NCBI GenBank assembly: GCA_002150815.3
Contig: NDFF03000399.1
Coordinates: 3,568-67,567 of the forward strand
Direction of reading: 5' to 3'
Origin: Grammothele lineata
Taxonomy: Eukaryota; Basidiomycota; Agaricomycetes; Polyporales; Polyporaceae
Length of the DNA: 64,000 nucleotides
Shown here piece by piece: positions 33,047 to 44,433 of this stretch. Below the pieces are notes generated by a model. It made no database searches, was not told the DNA's origin, and saw only the letters and a list, made by a program, of their open reading frames with translations. Position 1 is the first letter of the stretch. The number at the start of each line of letters is the position of its first letter. The translations under genes were made by a program, and so were the position numbers.

Positions 33047-34429
33047 ACTCGCATGCACTTTCACTCTCATAACAACGACTGTGCTGTTTTATGTAGTGTC
33101 ACACGTTCAGGGCGTGTGGTCAGTTGTTTTCGATCCGATTGCAGATGATGGGGACCGGCAACAGCTTGTCCGGCTTGATAAGACTCGCCAAATTATTGAG
33201 ATCACCATGGTCATTATCAATGTAAGTTGCAATGGAAATATCCAAACACACGCATCTGAGGAGTATCTCTTAGTTCCTGATCAGTGATGCAATTGTATGG
33301 TGGAGGGTTCTAGTAGTATGGGAGCATAACCGTAGGGTATTGGGTATTTCTGTAGTCGTCCTTTCTGGATTGATTGGTGAGTGGGTTTCCCTTTCTCCTA
33401 GAATCTAGAATCCAAGTGTAACGCGAATCTCGGGTCAAAAAGCCACCGGTGCTGTGACTGTGTGGCAAACTGCCACCTCTAAAGCTATTTCGTCTGGACT
33501 ATCAACCTTTTCTGGGGCAGCCGCAGCAATGTCACTATCTTTCGCTAGCAATGTCCTTACGGTGTTACTAATCGGATATAAGGCTTGGTAGGTATACTTT
33601 GAGAACGTGCGCTGAGCGACTTTGCTTGCTTGACTGACAAATTATTTAGGGTACACAGAAGAATTATCAAGGAGGAACTGGGAAAATCTACGTCTAGCAC
33701 TCAAGTTCTGAAAGTTCTCAGCTTACTTGTCGAGTCAGGCGCAGTATACTCGATCATTTGGGTGAGTTACGAAGCGTAATTTATACATGAAGGACTTATC
33801 AACGTAAGCCCAAGCTGGCCGCACTCATCATAACGGTACTCTATAGCCTTCCTCAGCATCAAGTCGACTCTCTACGAGAACTTTCTCTACTGAATGGAAT
33901 CCGTATCTATGTGGAGTATTGCCTCGCACCAATTGCGGTATGCCATCCAAAGGTTGGCTGCACATCGGTCTTACTATGCTCGATGTAGGCCTCCTACCCA
34001 CTCGTTGTGATTACACTCGTCGCCGAAAACCGTCTGCAAGTCCGACGTGGGTTCCCACATATTACCTTCACAAGACTGTCCGGTACAATACCGTCTAGCA
34101 GGGAGGGGTCAGAGGGATCTAATGTGGAGCTCGCAAGGTCTGGCGTGGTTACTCGGAAAGTACACTCTAAGGACGGCGAGACGGAGATTGAAGCTTGAAG
34201 ACATTTCTCTTTTCGAATTGCACATACTCGGAAACAGCCCTTGTACGCTCACTTGTACGCTCGTATGTATTCCTCCGCCCTCCGCCTCCCGCATCGTTCC
34301 ACTCCCTCACTCCCTCATGGCGCACCCAAAAGCGCTGCACAACTGCTATCGCGAGCCTTCTACTTATATGCGGGAAGACGAGGTTCTGGCGGGAGCAATC
34401 CGTGCGCCAGTGCGTTGAGAGAGAGTAGC

Positions 34430-36800
34430 AGCGTCATGCCAAGTGTAGTCCCTCCTGTTTTGGCGAATGGGGATCGGCGAGGAGCCCTCCTCGTGCGAGG
34501 AGCGTCGAAAGCCTGCGGGCGCGTCAGCGTAGCACAGCGAGCGGGAGAAGTTAAGGCCAAAGAGGCGCGTACGCGTTCGGGTCGAGTCTTCGAGTATCGT
34601 ACAGAAGTCGTCCTTGTCTTCGGCCCGGAGCTGCTCCGACCCGCCCCGGAGCCCGCTAGCTCCCCGTCCGTCAATAGGAAGCGCGCGCGCACCCGAACGA
34701 GGACCGCGCATGCCATATCTCAGACGAAGTCGAACCCGCCTATGGACGCGTCAGTCCGTACACCCTGCAGCCCAACGCGCGCGCGCGCGGGGACTGACCA
34801 GGACAGCTCAGAGCACGTCTATACCCCCGCCTCCCCCCCTACCGTTTGGGCTCGCACTGTTCGCCCAGCTTCTCGCCGAGCTGCCTGGTGCGGGGCGCGA
34901 CGAATGGCGCATACTCCCGGCCCCCGTGCCCCGCCGTGCACGGTATGCACGCGTGTTTTTCAGCGTGAGGCGAGCTTGTTGAACGGGATGAAGAGATCTG
35001 TGAGACGCGCGTGAGTAAGGGCGTGACAGACGGGAACCGGGCGGGACGGATGGAAGGGGTAGGCTTCGGCGGAGAGAGTGAAGACGGGTCGCGCGCACGC
35101 GCGACGGGGCCCATGCGGGCCAGCGCGGTCGCATATAGGGGACTATGTACAGTACTAGCACCGTATAGAGGGCATACATGTCAATTCCAGCGGGCGCGGC
35201 GTGGTGTGCTTTCAACACGGCGCCCAGAGAGTGCACGTCCTGCCAGCGTGCCTGCGCCAACGTATGACGTCATACCCGTCGCGACCGAAGTCTCAAGTCT
35301 CCCCGCCCGGCTCGTTCGGGGATTCGCGCACGGACCCGCCTGCGTGTCCTTGTGTCCAAAGCTGTCCTCCGCACGGCTCCTTCCCGTCGATCGACGTCGC
35401 CCTCGCTCGCGTCGTCGACCCAGAGGCCCGCGACCTGATTTCCCCGGGCGCGCAAGGGCAGACGTCCGTCGTCGTGCATCTGCGCGTCCGGGGAAGAGAA
35501 CTCGGCTCAAAGAACCCGTATGTGCTCACCGTTTCCACGACGTCTCCCCGGGCCCTGCTTCATTGCACTTGCCACCACGAGAGGCCTACATTTGCCCCTC
35601 TCCAGCGTGCGTGGTGCGGGGGTGTGTCTTGCAACGCAATCATCTTCTAAGATCCGGATCTGAAGATCCAGCCAGAACATGCATGGATCGCGCGTGAACG
35701 TGGGTGCGGAGAGCGAGCAGAAAGGGGGAACAGGATCGAGGGAGGTGGGTTTAGGCAGACAGCGCGAAGGCCGCACGCGTCAGCGCAGCCGCAAGGAGAG
35801 TCCCAACCGATAGACCCACCTGCCCGGCGTGGCCTCCTCCCGTCTCTCGCGCATCTTCTCGATGACTAGCTTCTCGCGCGCAGCGAGACGTGTCTCGCAC
35901 GCCCACACTGCGACACTTGCGACCCACGCGCTGCCGCAGGAAGCGCGCGGGCGTGGTCTGCTTCGCGATCATCGCAAAAGGGTCGGGCTTGAAGAACAGA
36001 TTGCGGACGTCTGCACAGAAGAGGGAGAGGAAGAGCGTGAGCGCACGGGTTGCAAGGGCGATGGGGGGATCGACAGAGACAGGCGCAGGCGGCTCGATAT
36101 ATCGCGCGCGCGCGCGAAGGGGGCCCCTCGCAGGTCGGAGGCGAAGACGAATATAGGAGCACTGGGAACTCTTTGAGTAGCATTGATGTGCTACGTCCGG
36201 TACGTTCTGAGCGCGTCATCCAGTAAGTGCGAGCTCTGCAAGCCGAGCTGTACGAACTTCTGACGGCAGTACCGGTCAAATCCCAGGGTCCAATCTGTGT
36301 ATATTCCCAGGAAGCATGGGTATTAGCGTGTCGTTCCACCTATAGCTACGCTGACACGTGTTCCCGTCGATGGAGACCTCTCGCTCTCAGGCGTACGCTC
36401 GGGCGATCCCTCGCGCCCGAACGCGCGAGGATAGATGTCCGTGGTCGTACCTCTCCGCGTCAGAGGAAGAGAGGGACCAGAAACCTCGCACTCACAACGC
36501 ATCAGAAAAAGAGAAGAAACAAGAGGACATACGCGAGCCCTCCCTCGAGGTATTCGGCCCAGAGAGCACGAACGCCGCTCCCGGATCCCTCGCGATATCT
36601 CAGATATCGTTGAGCACTATAATCCGTGTACGTCCGCATCACCCTCAGTCAGAGCCCGTTCTCCGCGTACGCGAAGCCGTATCCAGAGAAGGAGAGCTCA
36701 CTGATCTGCACGACAGGTCCGGTTCGTTCCCCGCTCGGGCACCGGCGGATGCGCGTGTGCATGTCAGCCGGAGCTCGTGCCTCTGTACGCGCGTACCCCG
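34430..36800 (-). pseudogene. decayed cytochrome P450 material (relic C)
   Basis: 34440-34800 matches the 22040-22360 part of relic B nearly base for base in places: the GAGGAGCGTCGAAAGCCTGC block, then the CCGGAGCCCGCTAGCTCCCC block. On the minus strand it encodes remnants like SGLRGGSEQLRAEDKDDF, comparable to GGGSELLRGDDKVNFW of the intact P450. Near 35470 and again near 36440 is the GTCGTCGTGC...GCGTCC block seen in relics B, D and E, so at least two copies contribute. No open frame survives. 35750-36170 holds short frames I do not recognise. Confidence 0.5.
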
Positions 36801-39160
36801 AGAGAAGCCATAGACGACTTAGCGGGATGCTTGACGTTAGCGTACTAGTGATGCGTGCGCACGGGGGGCGCCGACGCGTCTGGAGGGGTGCTGAGCGGGT
36901 CGTAATGCAGTCGGTCGAGAAGGGGTATATGGCCCAAGCGTCCGGGCGGACGCGTCAAGGACGCGTCACCGGTCCGGCGCTCTTTCCGGAGATCCGGAGG
37001 CCCAATCGGGGCGCTGTTAGGTAAGCACCTCGCACATTCGTCCTCCGAGTCGTCTCTCCTTCCCAACGCTACGTCCGCCATCCACTGTTCTCTCTCCATG
37101 TGGAATCTCATGCCCTTACCTTCACCGACAGGACAACCCTCCTTGTACATACCTGTGGACTTTCTGGGCATTAACCCTCGGCTTTACTCCTCCGCCGCCC
37201 CGCGCTCTGATATTCCACCTCCATTGGAACCGCTCGACCTACTGGTCTTCTCCGGGAAAATTCGCTCCAGCCAGCACGTTCGTCCGACATTGCGTTCCGG
37301 ATTATCTGGATGAAGGCGTCGTATTGTGAACACTGCGTTCACTTGTCGAAGAGGCATCTTTCTAGAAGGTTGAGGTTGCCCAACGGCACCGGCCGCGACG
37401 CTGTACCAGTCTGCTCGTATGGAGACCTCGTCAGCCACAACCGCCAGACTTAGATTAGCTCCGCCGATTCTACCTCTTCCACCGTGATTGCTTATCCTGT
37501 ATGTTCCTTCACTGCTGCTGCGTCCCCCGCCCGCAATTCTCGCACGTCGTTCTGTGAGACTGCTTTGCATGTAGTTTTGTTTATCTCGCGTCGAGCAATC
37601 CCATGCTACTCAGGCACTTTCTTATCCCCGGAAGACCTCCTTGCGTGCTTTCATTCTGAAGACACACAATCACGTATGAAGTTGGCCACGAACCCTTCCA
37701 GCTACTCAGCTGTGAGAGTTGCGCGGGGTATAGGCAGACGACGCGTCGCGTTGCTCGTTCTTGCGCGCTACAGGAGTCGTTGCTCATACGTTATCGCCAC
37801 CTCCACGTAGTTGGGAGAAGTCTAGGAAGAGTAGGTATCTCTCATTCGAGCAGGATCCTTGGACTCGCCTCCGCGACAGCAAAGATCAATACACCCCTTA
37901 TCGTCTTGTACACGTTCGCCTAAGGTACGTCGCTTCGACCCCCTTCCAGTTTCGTAACAGCTACTGACAAGATCTCTTAATGCGACCGCCAGTATCGTGC
38001 TCATCCATGTTATGTCTTACACTCACGATTGCCCATTACGTCCCTGATGGGTAGTCAAGACTGATGGGTATACAAGAGTAGCGTCGCACCGGTCACCGAC
38101 TACACAAGAGATAGCGATCTGACATGGATTGCGGTCCTTTCTCTCTCTCTCTGTTCTCAAGGCTCACTACAGCGCGTACAGGGCGCACATCCGATTCCCA
38201 ACTTAGCTAGGCGCTATAGCCCTACTCGGTCCTGAGCTAGTCCCGACAGGATCAACGCGTTTTCCCTCCTGCGACGTCACTACGAGCCCGTTAGGTGTGC
38301 GGACATTCATCACACTTACCTATTCGCGCCGTCACGCAACCTTCCGCCACCCAACTACTCAAAAAGGACGTGCTTGTAGTCGCGTCGCTCGCGGACTACG
38401 GTACCGCCGCAGCGCCGCCATCCGGCGGACGATGCGGGCGGCGGGCCGCATCTGAATGTTGGGTAACATTTCGTCGCCCGCACTATAGCGCCACAACCCG
38501 CGCCTCCCATAAGCTGGACGTTCAACTCCTCGCCTTTCCACGTTCTCGCTATATCTCTCCCCTCTGCACTCGCACGTACCTTCCGTCCTCCTAGCTTGAG
38601 CCACGGCTGACACACGTACGCAGATATACGTTCATACTCGCGAACACTCCGCACTTACAGACACCAACGCCATGCATCAACGCTCGCTCTGCTTCTCGAC
38701 GAGCTGCCCAGCGGCACGCTCCCAGACTCCGAAGTCATGACCAAGAGGGTCGTTACCATACTGCGGTGGTTACGTGAAACGTGATCGTCCCCGCAGCAAG
38801 AGTCTTCTGTTGAGCGCTCTATCGCTGTGCCGTCCGCCTTCTTCGGTGAACGCATTCTCGCGATCATTGAATCACCCGACATTTTAAAACGTTCTCCCCA
38901 ATCACGCGCCCTCGGGGGTAGGTGGTCCTTGACCTTCCCAATCTATCCCCGGGCGGACTCTGACACTCATGGAGAGCGGCGCTTCGGGTTATCCGATCAC
39001 GTCGGGGCAGATTCCTCACTCAAGGTCACACAAAGAGAGGGGCGCTTTTCGACGAGGTGCGGATCCGGCATACGAGCACTAGCGAATATCATACATATAG
39101 TAATTCTTTCCAATCACGGAACCGATCTACTCATACATGCAACGAACCGGATACACGTAA
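36801..39160. other. stretch without a supportable gene
   Basis: No recognised motif in any frame. A short CT microsatellite lies near 38141-38158. The last part is the 3' flank of the minus-strand 7TM gene. Confidence 0.4.
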
Positions 39161-40723
39161 CTATGCCTTCGTTAAGTTGGTTTCCGTCCGCCCGTCTTCC
39201 GATATCCACAATACCGACTGCGCGCGCTCCAAATCGTATGACTCTGTGACCTCTGAGGTGTCGCCGCTGGCACTGAGAGATGTTGGTCCCATAAACGCGC
39301 GTCGTGTGGACGTAGAGGGCGGGTTAGAGTCGAAGGAAATCATGACTTGCGGGAGCCCACGTTCGACCCGCATACGGTTCTCAGTGACGAACGTGATTAC
39401 GACTAGCGGATACGAGGCCTGTATAAGAACAGTAAGTCCGATGTACAACATCAGCAAGTCGAGGGATGAACACGTTACCGCGATGGGAGCAAGGCAACTT
39501 CGTATGAAAGTGCCAATACCGTTTGCGGCAGCGACTTCAGGTCCAGACTCAAGCTTTTGAGGAATACGGCTGTAGAACACCATCGTAACAAACGCGGTCA
39601 ACTGGAACGTGCTCGGGTCAGTGCTCTGCGTCTCACGCCCTATTAAATAAACGAGTTTACCCAAAGCATGGAGTATACGGCTCCAGATTCCATCAGCAAC
39701 GCGAATACTTTGAGAACTTGCGTGCCAGAGCCTGATTTCCCTAAGTCCTCCTTGATGGTTCGTCGGTACACCCTAGTCAACATATCAATCGAGCAGTTAA
39801 GGTACCGCAACACACCTATCAGAAGCATACGTACCAAGCTCTGTATCCAATCAGTGCCACTGTAGCAAGGTTGCTTGCGAAGGATACGGCCAAGGCGACA
39901 ATCGCTCCAGAAAATGCCGAGGATTGTGCCGCCATGGCCTGAGGACTTGCGTTCTGCCACACGGACGTAGCTGAAATAGCTTCGACCGCCATGTCTGGAA
40001 TCAATGTCGGAATCCAATGAGATAGTTTAGGTACGTACCAAGTGTTCCCAAGAAAAATATTCCACCAGCGATACACACCCAACGTTTATACCGCCAAATC
40101 ACGAAGACTCTCCACCAGACGATCGCATCGCTCAGAACAACCTGGAGACAATCTCTTCCAGCGTCTCATCTTGTTTCCGTCACTTCGAACTTACATTGAT
40201 GATGATGAAGGCGATCTCAAGGACGACCCTGACGTACTGGAGCCTTTCGAACCGTTTTTCGGCCTCGTCATGATCTCCGGCTGGATTTGCGGTGTTTGTC
40301 CACACGTTCTCGACATGCGATACTATGTAGTAGAGCGTGGTCGATATCATAAGTGTTAGAACGCATGCCAGCTGTATCTGTATGGCTCGGTGACGGAGAT
40401 TGGAGCATCTAAACCCAGTTCCTCTTCAGTGACCTAAAAACGTGATCATTGCAATGCATCCACTCACGCTAGCAGCCTGACCGTGTTAAGCCCCAACATA
40501 AGAAAAGCGCCTGTTCGATAAATGAGCAAATTTACTTGAGCCAATGAGTATATCGGACATAATGCTGCCTACCGAAGAAAATTGATAGCACCGAGTCCTC
40601 CAGGGCGATGGCGTAAGAATAGGAAAAGTCTGAACCTGCAGGTACTTGAAAAGGACTCGAGACACCCTCCATCAAGCCATCGAGGGCGTCCGAGGCCGTG
40701 TCACGAATGTGGTGCGCGCACAT
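39161..40723 (-). CDS. seven-transmembrane protein, family copy (intact)
   Basis: Polytopic membrane protein of unknown function, 382 aa. Exons on the minus strand: 40573-40723, 40468-40510, 40195-40408, 40039-40141, 39835-39979, 39661-39772, 39479-39601, 39161-39418; all junctions are GT-AG and in frame. Hydrophobic segments in order: LEDSVLSIFFG-AFLMLGLNTVRLL, LACVLTLMISTTLYYIV, VVLEIAFIINVVLSDAIVWW, a segment after YKRWV (IAGGIFFLGTL), IVALAVSFASNLATVALIGY, VFALLMESGAVYSMLWLTAFV, and CLAPIAASYPLVVITFV. That is seven helices with a short N-terminus and a polar C-terminal tail of about 75 residues. The start MCAHHIRDT aligns with the starts of the 25.6 and 51.1 kb copies. Exon lengths 43, 103 and 112 nt are shared by the whole family. 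A weak P450 relic lies upstream. Confidence 0.85.
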
Positions 40724-41499
40724 GTCGTGAGGAAGAAATAGGGCGAGCCGCGAGAGAGCCGTTCGGCTGAGCGCAGCTTATAAACGGCCCTGCGAAGGCG
40801 TCATGCCACCAACAATGATCGACTGCTGATGACACCGTCTCATCTCCACATTAACCGCCCCGCGGAATTAGTCTACGCTACGGAAGGAATAGGCGCATCT
40901 TCAAGTTCACGCCCCGGGAATCTTGGTGTGCGACGCCCCATCTTCAGTTGCTACGTCTGCCAATCATATGACAGTGAGAGTGGCAGATTGGAGCGGCGAG
41001 GTAAACTCACCTTGTTTTGAATGCGATAAGCACAGCTATAGCCCGCGCCAGGACCCAGCAGGCGTCCCGGATATGCCTCAGCTGACGTGACTCGCTACTC
41101 GTCATGAGATGCAGTGACTTCTGTCGCCGCCTACGACACACAGAGCGATCACCCTTCCCGCTATAAACCAAAAGACGGTACGCGAAACCACACGAGCAAA
41201 GGGAACACCTAGAGCCAAGCCAGATATATTGACGCACCGAAACAATACAACAGAACACTACAGATAGAGGCATAGATTGCTACACCAGCGTGTAGCACCA
41301 CACAAACGACGAGCTGCTCGCTTTCGGCGGGCCAGGCGCACATTTCCGTTATACCGGAACGAGCAAAGTTACGGCATGAAACGGAAACAATCATCATAAG
41401 AAGCCTGTTACGCAGTTTAGGTTAAGATGTGGTCAAATCTTGATATGGAACTCGATGAAGACGATAGACTCTCACCGGATGCGCAAACATGCGTGTTTG
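40724..41499. other. upstream region of the 39-kb 7TM gene
   Basis: No coding exon is supportable. It probably contains the promoter of the minus-strand 7TM gene. Confidence 0.4.
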
Positions 41500-41920
41500 A
41501 CTGTCAAGGACGACTGATACCTATAATGAAAACGAATCGCATGGGTAACCCTGACGGAAAGAAAGGGTCAAGTCAACATCGCGGCACGCGGTACTGACAA
41601 GTACAGGAGGCATACGAAGCGCACACGCGTGTAGCCTGGACAGCATTCGCGCCCGCGAGCATCGCCACCATCTCGGTTTCGATAGGTGGTGGAGGTGCCG
41701 GTGGTTCAATTACACCGTCTATGGGCAAGGTTAGGGAGAGGAAGCGAAGTATGAGGTATGAGACGGGGCAGGACGCACAACATAGCGGACGAGTAGAGGA
41801 TATGGCGGTTGCGGAGCTGTGAGAAAGCACATTGCAGCCGGACCAAAATTGGGCGATCGTCCACGGGTGGCGGCGGCGTGCGAGGAGGGGATACCCGGAA
41901 GAGAGGCTCCAGCTCTCATG
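41500..41920 (-). pseudogene. P450-like relic upstream of the 39-kb 7TM gene
   Basis: The minus strand reads EPPAPPPPIETEMVAMLAGANAVQATRV near 41630-41700. It can be laid on the I-helix exon of the intact P450 (PPAPTLQLVEDGVLAMVAGADTSSSAL), with the acid-threonine pair lost. Its position relative to the 7TM gene is the same as at 24.7 and 52.0 kb. Weak evidence from one exon. Confidence 0.35.
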
Positions 41921-44418
41921 CGAGCGCGTATACGCCGGCGGCGTCCGCTATAACCCCGTCATAGACGAGCTAGGGGCGTGGAGGACGAGTCGAGCTGTAC
42001 CGCAGTCTATGTCCGCTGTGCAGAATAGATTCGTCAATATTGGGGAGAGGCTATGTCAGAAGAACAGACAAACAAGAGTGCTGAAACCGGTCGTACGCCG
42101 TCGCGGGGACGCTCGCAAGTTGAGCGCATCGTTGTCAGTACGACAGCTCTACGAAGCGGCTCGCAATTCTACAGAAGTTGCGTTTGTCGGGCCACGGCTG
42201 GGGTATAGACAACCTCAATGGCCAAAGCTAAGCGGTTCAGGCGCACGAGTACCAAATCTCTTATATTGTCGCAACTTTAGAGTACACTATCGCGGCCGTC
42301 AGGTCCCAATATATCACTCGTTTATAAAGCGGCACTTACCAGGACCTCGGGAGCTATCCGTTCCGCCAGACCTCGGCTCCCTGCTCGTATCACTCACGGG
42401 CAGCACTGGAGCCAGCGGAACGCACGCACTCCGAACACAGCTATGCGCTCCCGCGTTCCCGCAGGCAGCCGTCAAACAGCGTCCGTGGGCAAAGAGCGAG
42501 ATCCGTGCTTTATCGAAAGGTGTCCAGAACGCATATGACCGTCCGTCCGAGGCCGTTGAGAGCTCAGTAGCATAGTAGTATGAGACGCTCGGATGGCATG
42601 CGCTCCTTGAGTCGATATCGCATCCGTGATAACCGCCCGTCTCAGCGCAGACGGGTGAAGAGCTGCGCGGAGTAAACAACGCTCTCGATTAGCGACAAGT
42701 CAAGAGGGTAGAACAGAGCCGAAGAGACGTACACGAGCCTCAAGTACTTGCTTAAGGCCAGTCGCCAAAAGAATGACGTCAAGTGGCGGGAGACTAGACC
42801 GTCAGGCCGAGCTCTCAATAGAAGATATGAAGGGATGTACCATGTATGTCTCATGAGGCCACTCGCGTACCGCGAGTTCTCATTCAGAGTCGGAGAAACG
42901 ACGCATGGACCGAACGCGTACACTATCAGTATGATGGACTCCCCCTCGGGAGAGCGAGCTGTGTTGCGCAGATGGAGATGCATACAGGGAGGTCAGTTTC
43001 GATACGTCTCGTATGCGGAGACAGCCCGAGTACGCACGAGCATACAGTCAACCTAACTCTCCCGTTTCCGCCACTACCGACACAAAGGCGTCCGTCCATG
43101 TAATTTCCTCGTCTGACCTTCAGGAAGAAGCGAAGGGGGAGTAGGTTGGGAGACGGCGCACAGCGTATCTGGTACCCTGCGAGTACGTGCGGGGAAGAGT
43201 GTGAGTTAGGTCAGCGGCGCTGGGCGCGATGGTGAACTTCTGCTGAACACGCGTATCGCTTCGGGTCAACGATGACCGAGGAGATGGCGAAGCTGATGCA
43301 CTTTGGAGGGGGAAGGTACTGCGAAACTATGCCGAACGTATGGATGTATATCAGATGCGCTGTAACGAGTATATACACATACCAGAAGCGAAGGGACGTA
43401 CCGTTACTCGTTATCGCGCCTGCCGCTTGCGAAAACTGGGGCGGGGGAGGTAACCCACGAGCGGAACGTGAACCTGGTGAAACCAGTTGCACTGGGGTAT
43501 ATGCCGGTCTGAACGCGTGGAGTCCCCCGCTCGACGCGAGGAGAAGATCTCTACTACATGGATGAGTGGAGTGTACAGAGAGAACCAAAGGGTGACGTAC
43601 ATTGATACAGTTTCTAGTCCCACAGGATGCGTTAGGCCGTACGCATCCTGACGCTGTCAGGGGGACGCGTGCACTCATATTTCTGAAATCGATCGTCAGG
43701 TCTAACGCGGCGCTCTGGGAGGGAAACGCGGGCGACGTACCAACATATCCTCGATGGGGCCGTCGTCTCGCAGGATGTTTGCGTCCAGTCCCAATGCTGG
43801 AGTAAGAGTGCTCACCCGTGCGAGGATCGCGACGGCTTGCCATCTGGTAGCAGCGGAGTCGGGAAAGGGCCGGGAGACGGCGCGCATATGTTCCCCTATC
43901 GGTACGGGACGTATGGAGTCAGTTCAACAGTGTTGAGTACGGCAGCGATATGAACGTACTCGGGAGTCGGTGACGACAGAAATTCCACTTCGAGGGACCG
44001 CGCGGGAGGATGGAGGTGAACCGCGCGCTAAGGTGTGCACGTCGCAAGAGACGGAACGCGGAGGATAGAGATGAGCGCGAGAGAGAAAGACGACGTCAGT
44101 TGTAACGCACCTGAGAACCGTACAACTACCCGTGAACGGCTTGTGTGGATTTGTGACGATGGATCGGCGCTCGAAGGAGATCGTCGACGTAGATATCCAG
44201 CCATGCATGCCCCATGCCGGAAGGATGCTGTAAGAGTCGGCGTGCATGCGTGCCCAGCCACTACTGTCGCAGACAGCTGAGACAACGGTCGCCCTTCGAC
44301 GGTGCGCAGGGAGGAGGATCGAAAGCCACTTTTCCAACAAAGCGCTCGTCTGTGCCTGGACGCGTGGCCGGTCCGAGCATTTGCCGAAGGCCGAGGAGGG
44401 CAGCTTATGTAACACAGC
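41921..44418. other. stretch without a supportable gene
   Basis: Several ORFs of 100-250 codons exist on both strands but overlap one another, use no recognisable motif and show no conserved splicing. I treat them as chance ORFs in GC-rich DNA or as remnants too old to identify. Confidence 0.4.
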
Positions 44419-44433
44419 CGTTGCTCCTGCGTC
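44419..44433 (+). repeat. 15-bp target-site duplication, left of LINE
   Basis: CGTTGCTCCTGCGTC occurs here, immediately before the poly(T) run, and again at 46459-46473 at the other end of the element. Confidence 0.9.

Larger units (their letters stand above)
25568..34198 (+). pseudogene. 7TM membrane protein gene, disrupted by nested transposons
   Basis: Exons: 25568-25715, 25775-25817, 25878-25908 continuing at 33042-33221 (exon 3, split by the insertion), 33274-33376, 33443-33587, 33650-33761, 33815-33937, 33989-34198. Excising 25909-33041 gives an exon 3 of exactly 211 nt, the same length as in the other copies, so the gene is undamaged apart from the insertion. It belongs to the same seven-helix family as the genes at 39161, 49580, 58766 and 62568, with landmarks ISDAIVWWRVLV, LLIGYKAW, LLVESGAVYS and ASYPLVVITLVAENR. 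It is closest to the copy at 49580-51080, whose tail (REGSEGSNVELARSGV) is identical over that stretch. The start MPQYIRKVTTD matches MRPYIREATTD of that copy. Expression of a full protein is not expected. Confidence 0.85.
20943..34480. repeat. left arm of an inverted segmental duplication
   Basis: Reading left to right, this arm holds a P450 relic on the minus strand (20943-23620), a second P450-like relic on the plus strand (24200-24960), a 7TM gene on the plus strand (25568-34198, with a 7.1-kb insertion), and the start of a further minus-strand P450 relic. The same order appears in reverse complement at 49260-55450. The best aligned piece is 24810-24955 against 51835-51975, which I judge by eye to be over 90% identical. 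Other clear pairs are 24590-24660 with 52135-52210, 24260-24480 with 52720-52910, 23700-23870 with 53280-53480, and 34400-34480 with 49260-49380. Confidence 0.75.

Noticed and set aside
41832..42575. 247-codon ORF as a real gene
   Set aside because: Arginine-rich random-looking composition, overlaps other open frames and the P450-like relic on the opposite strand.
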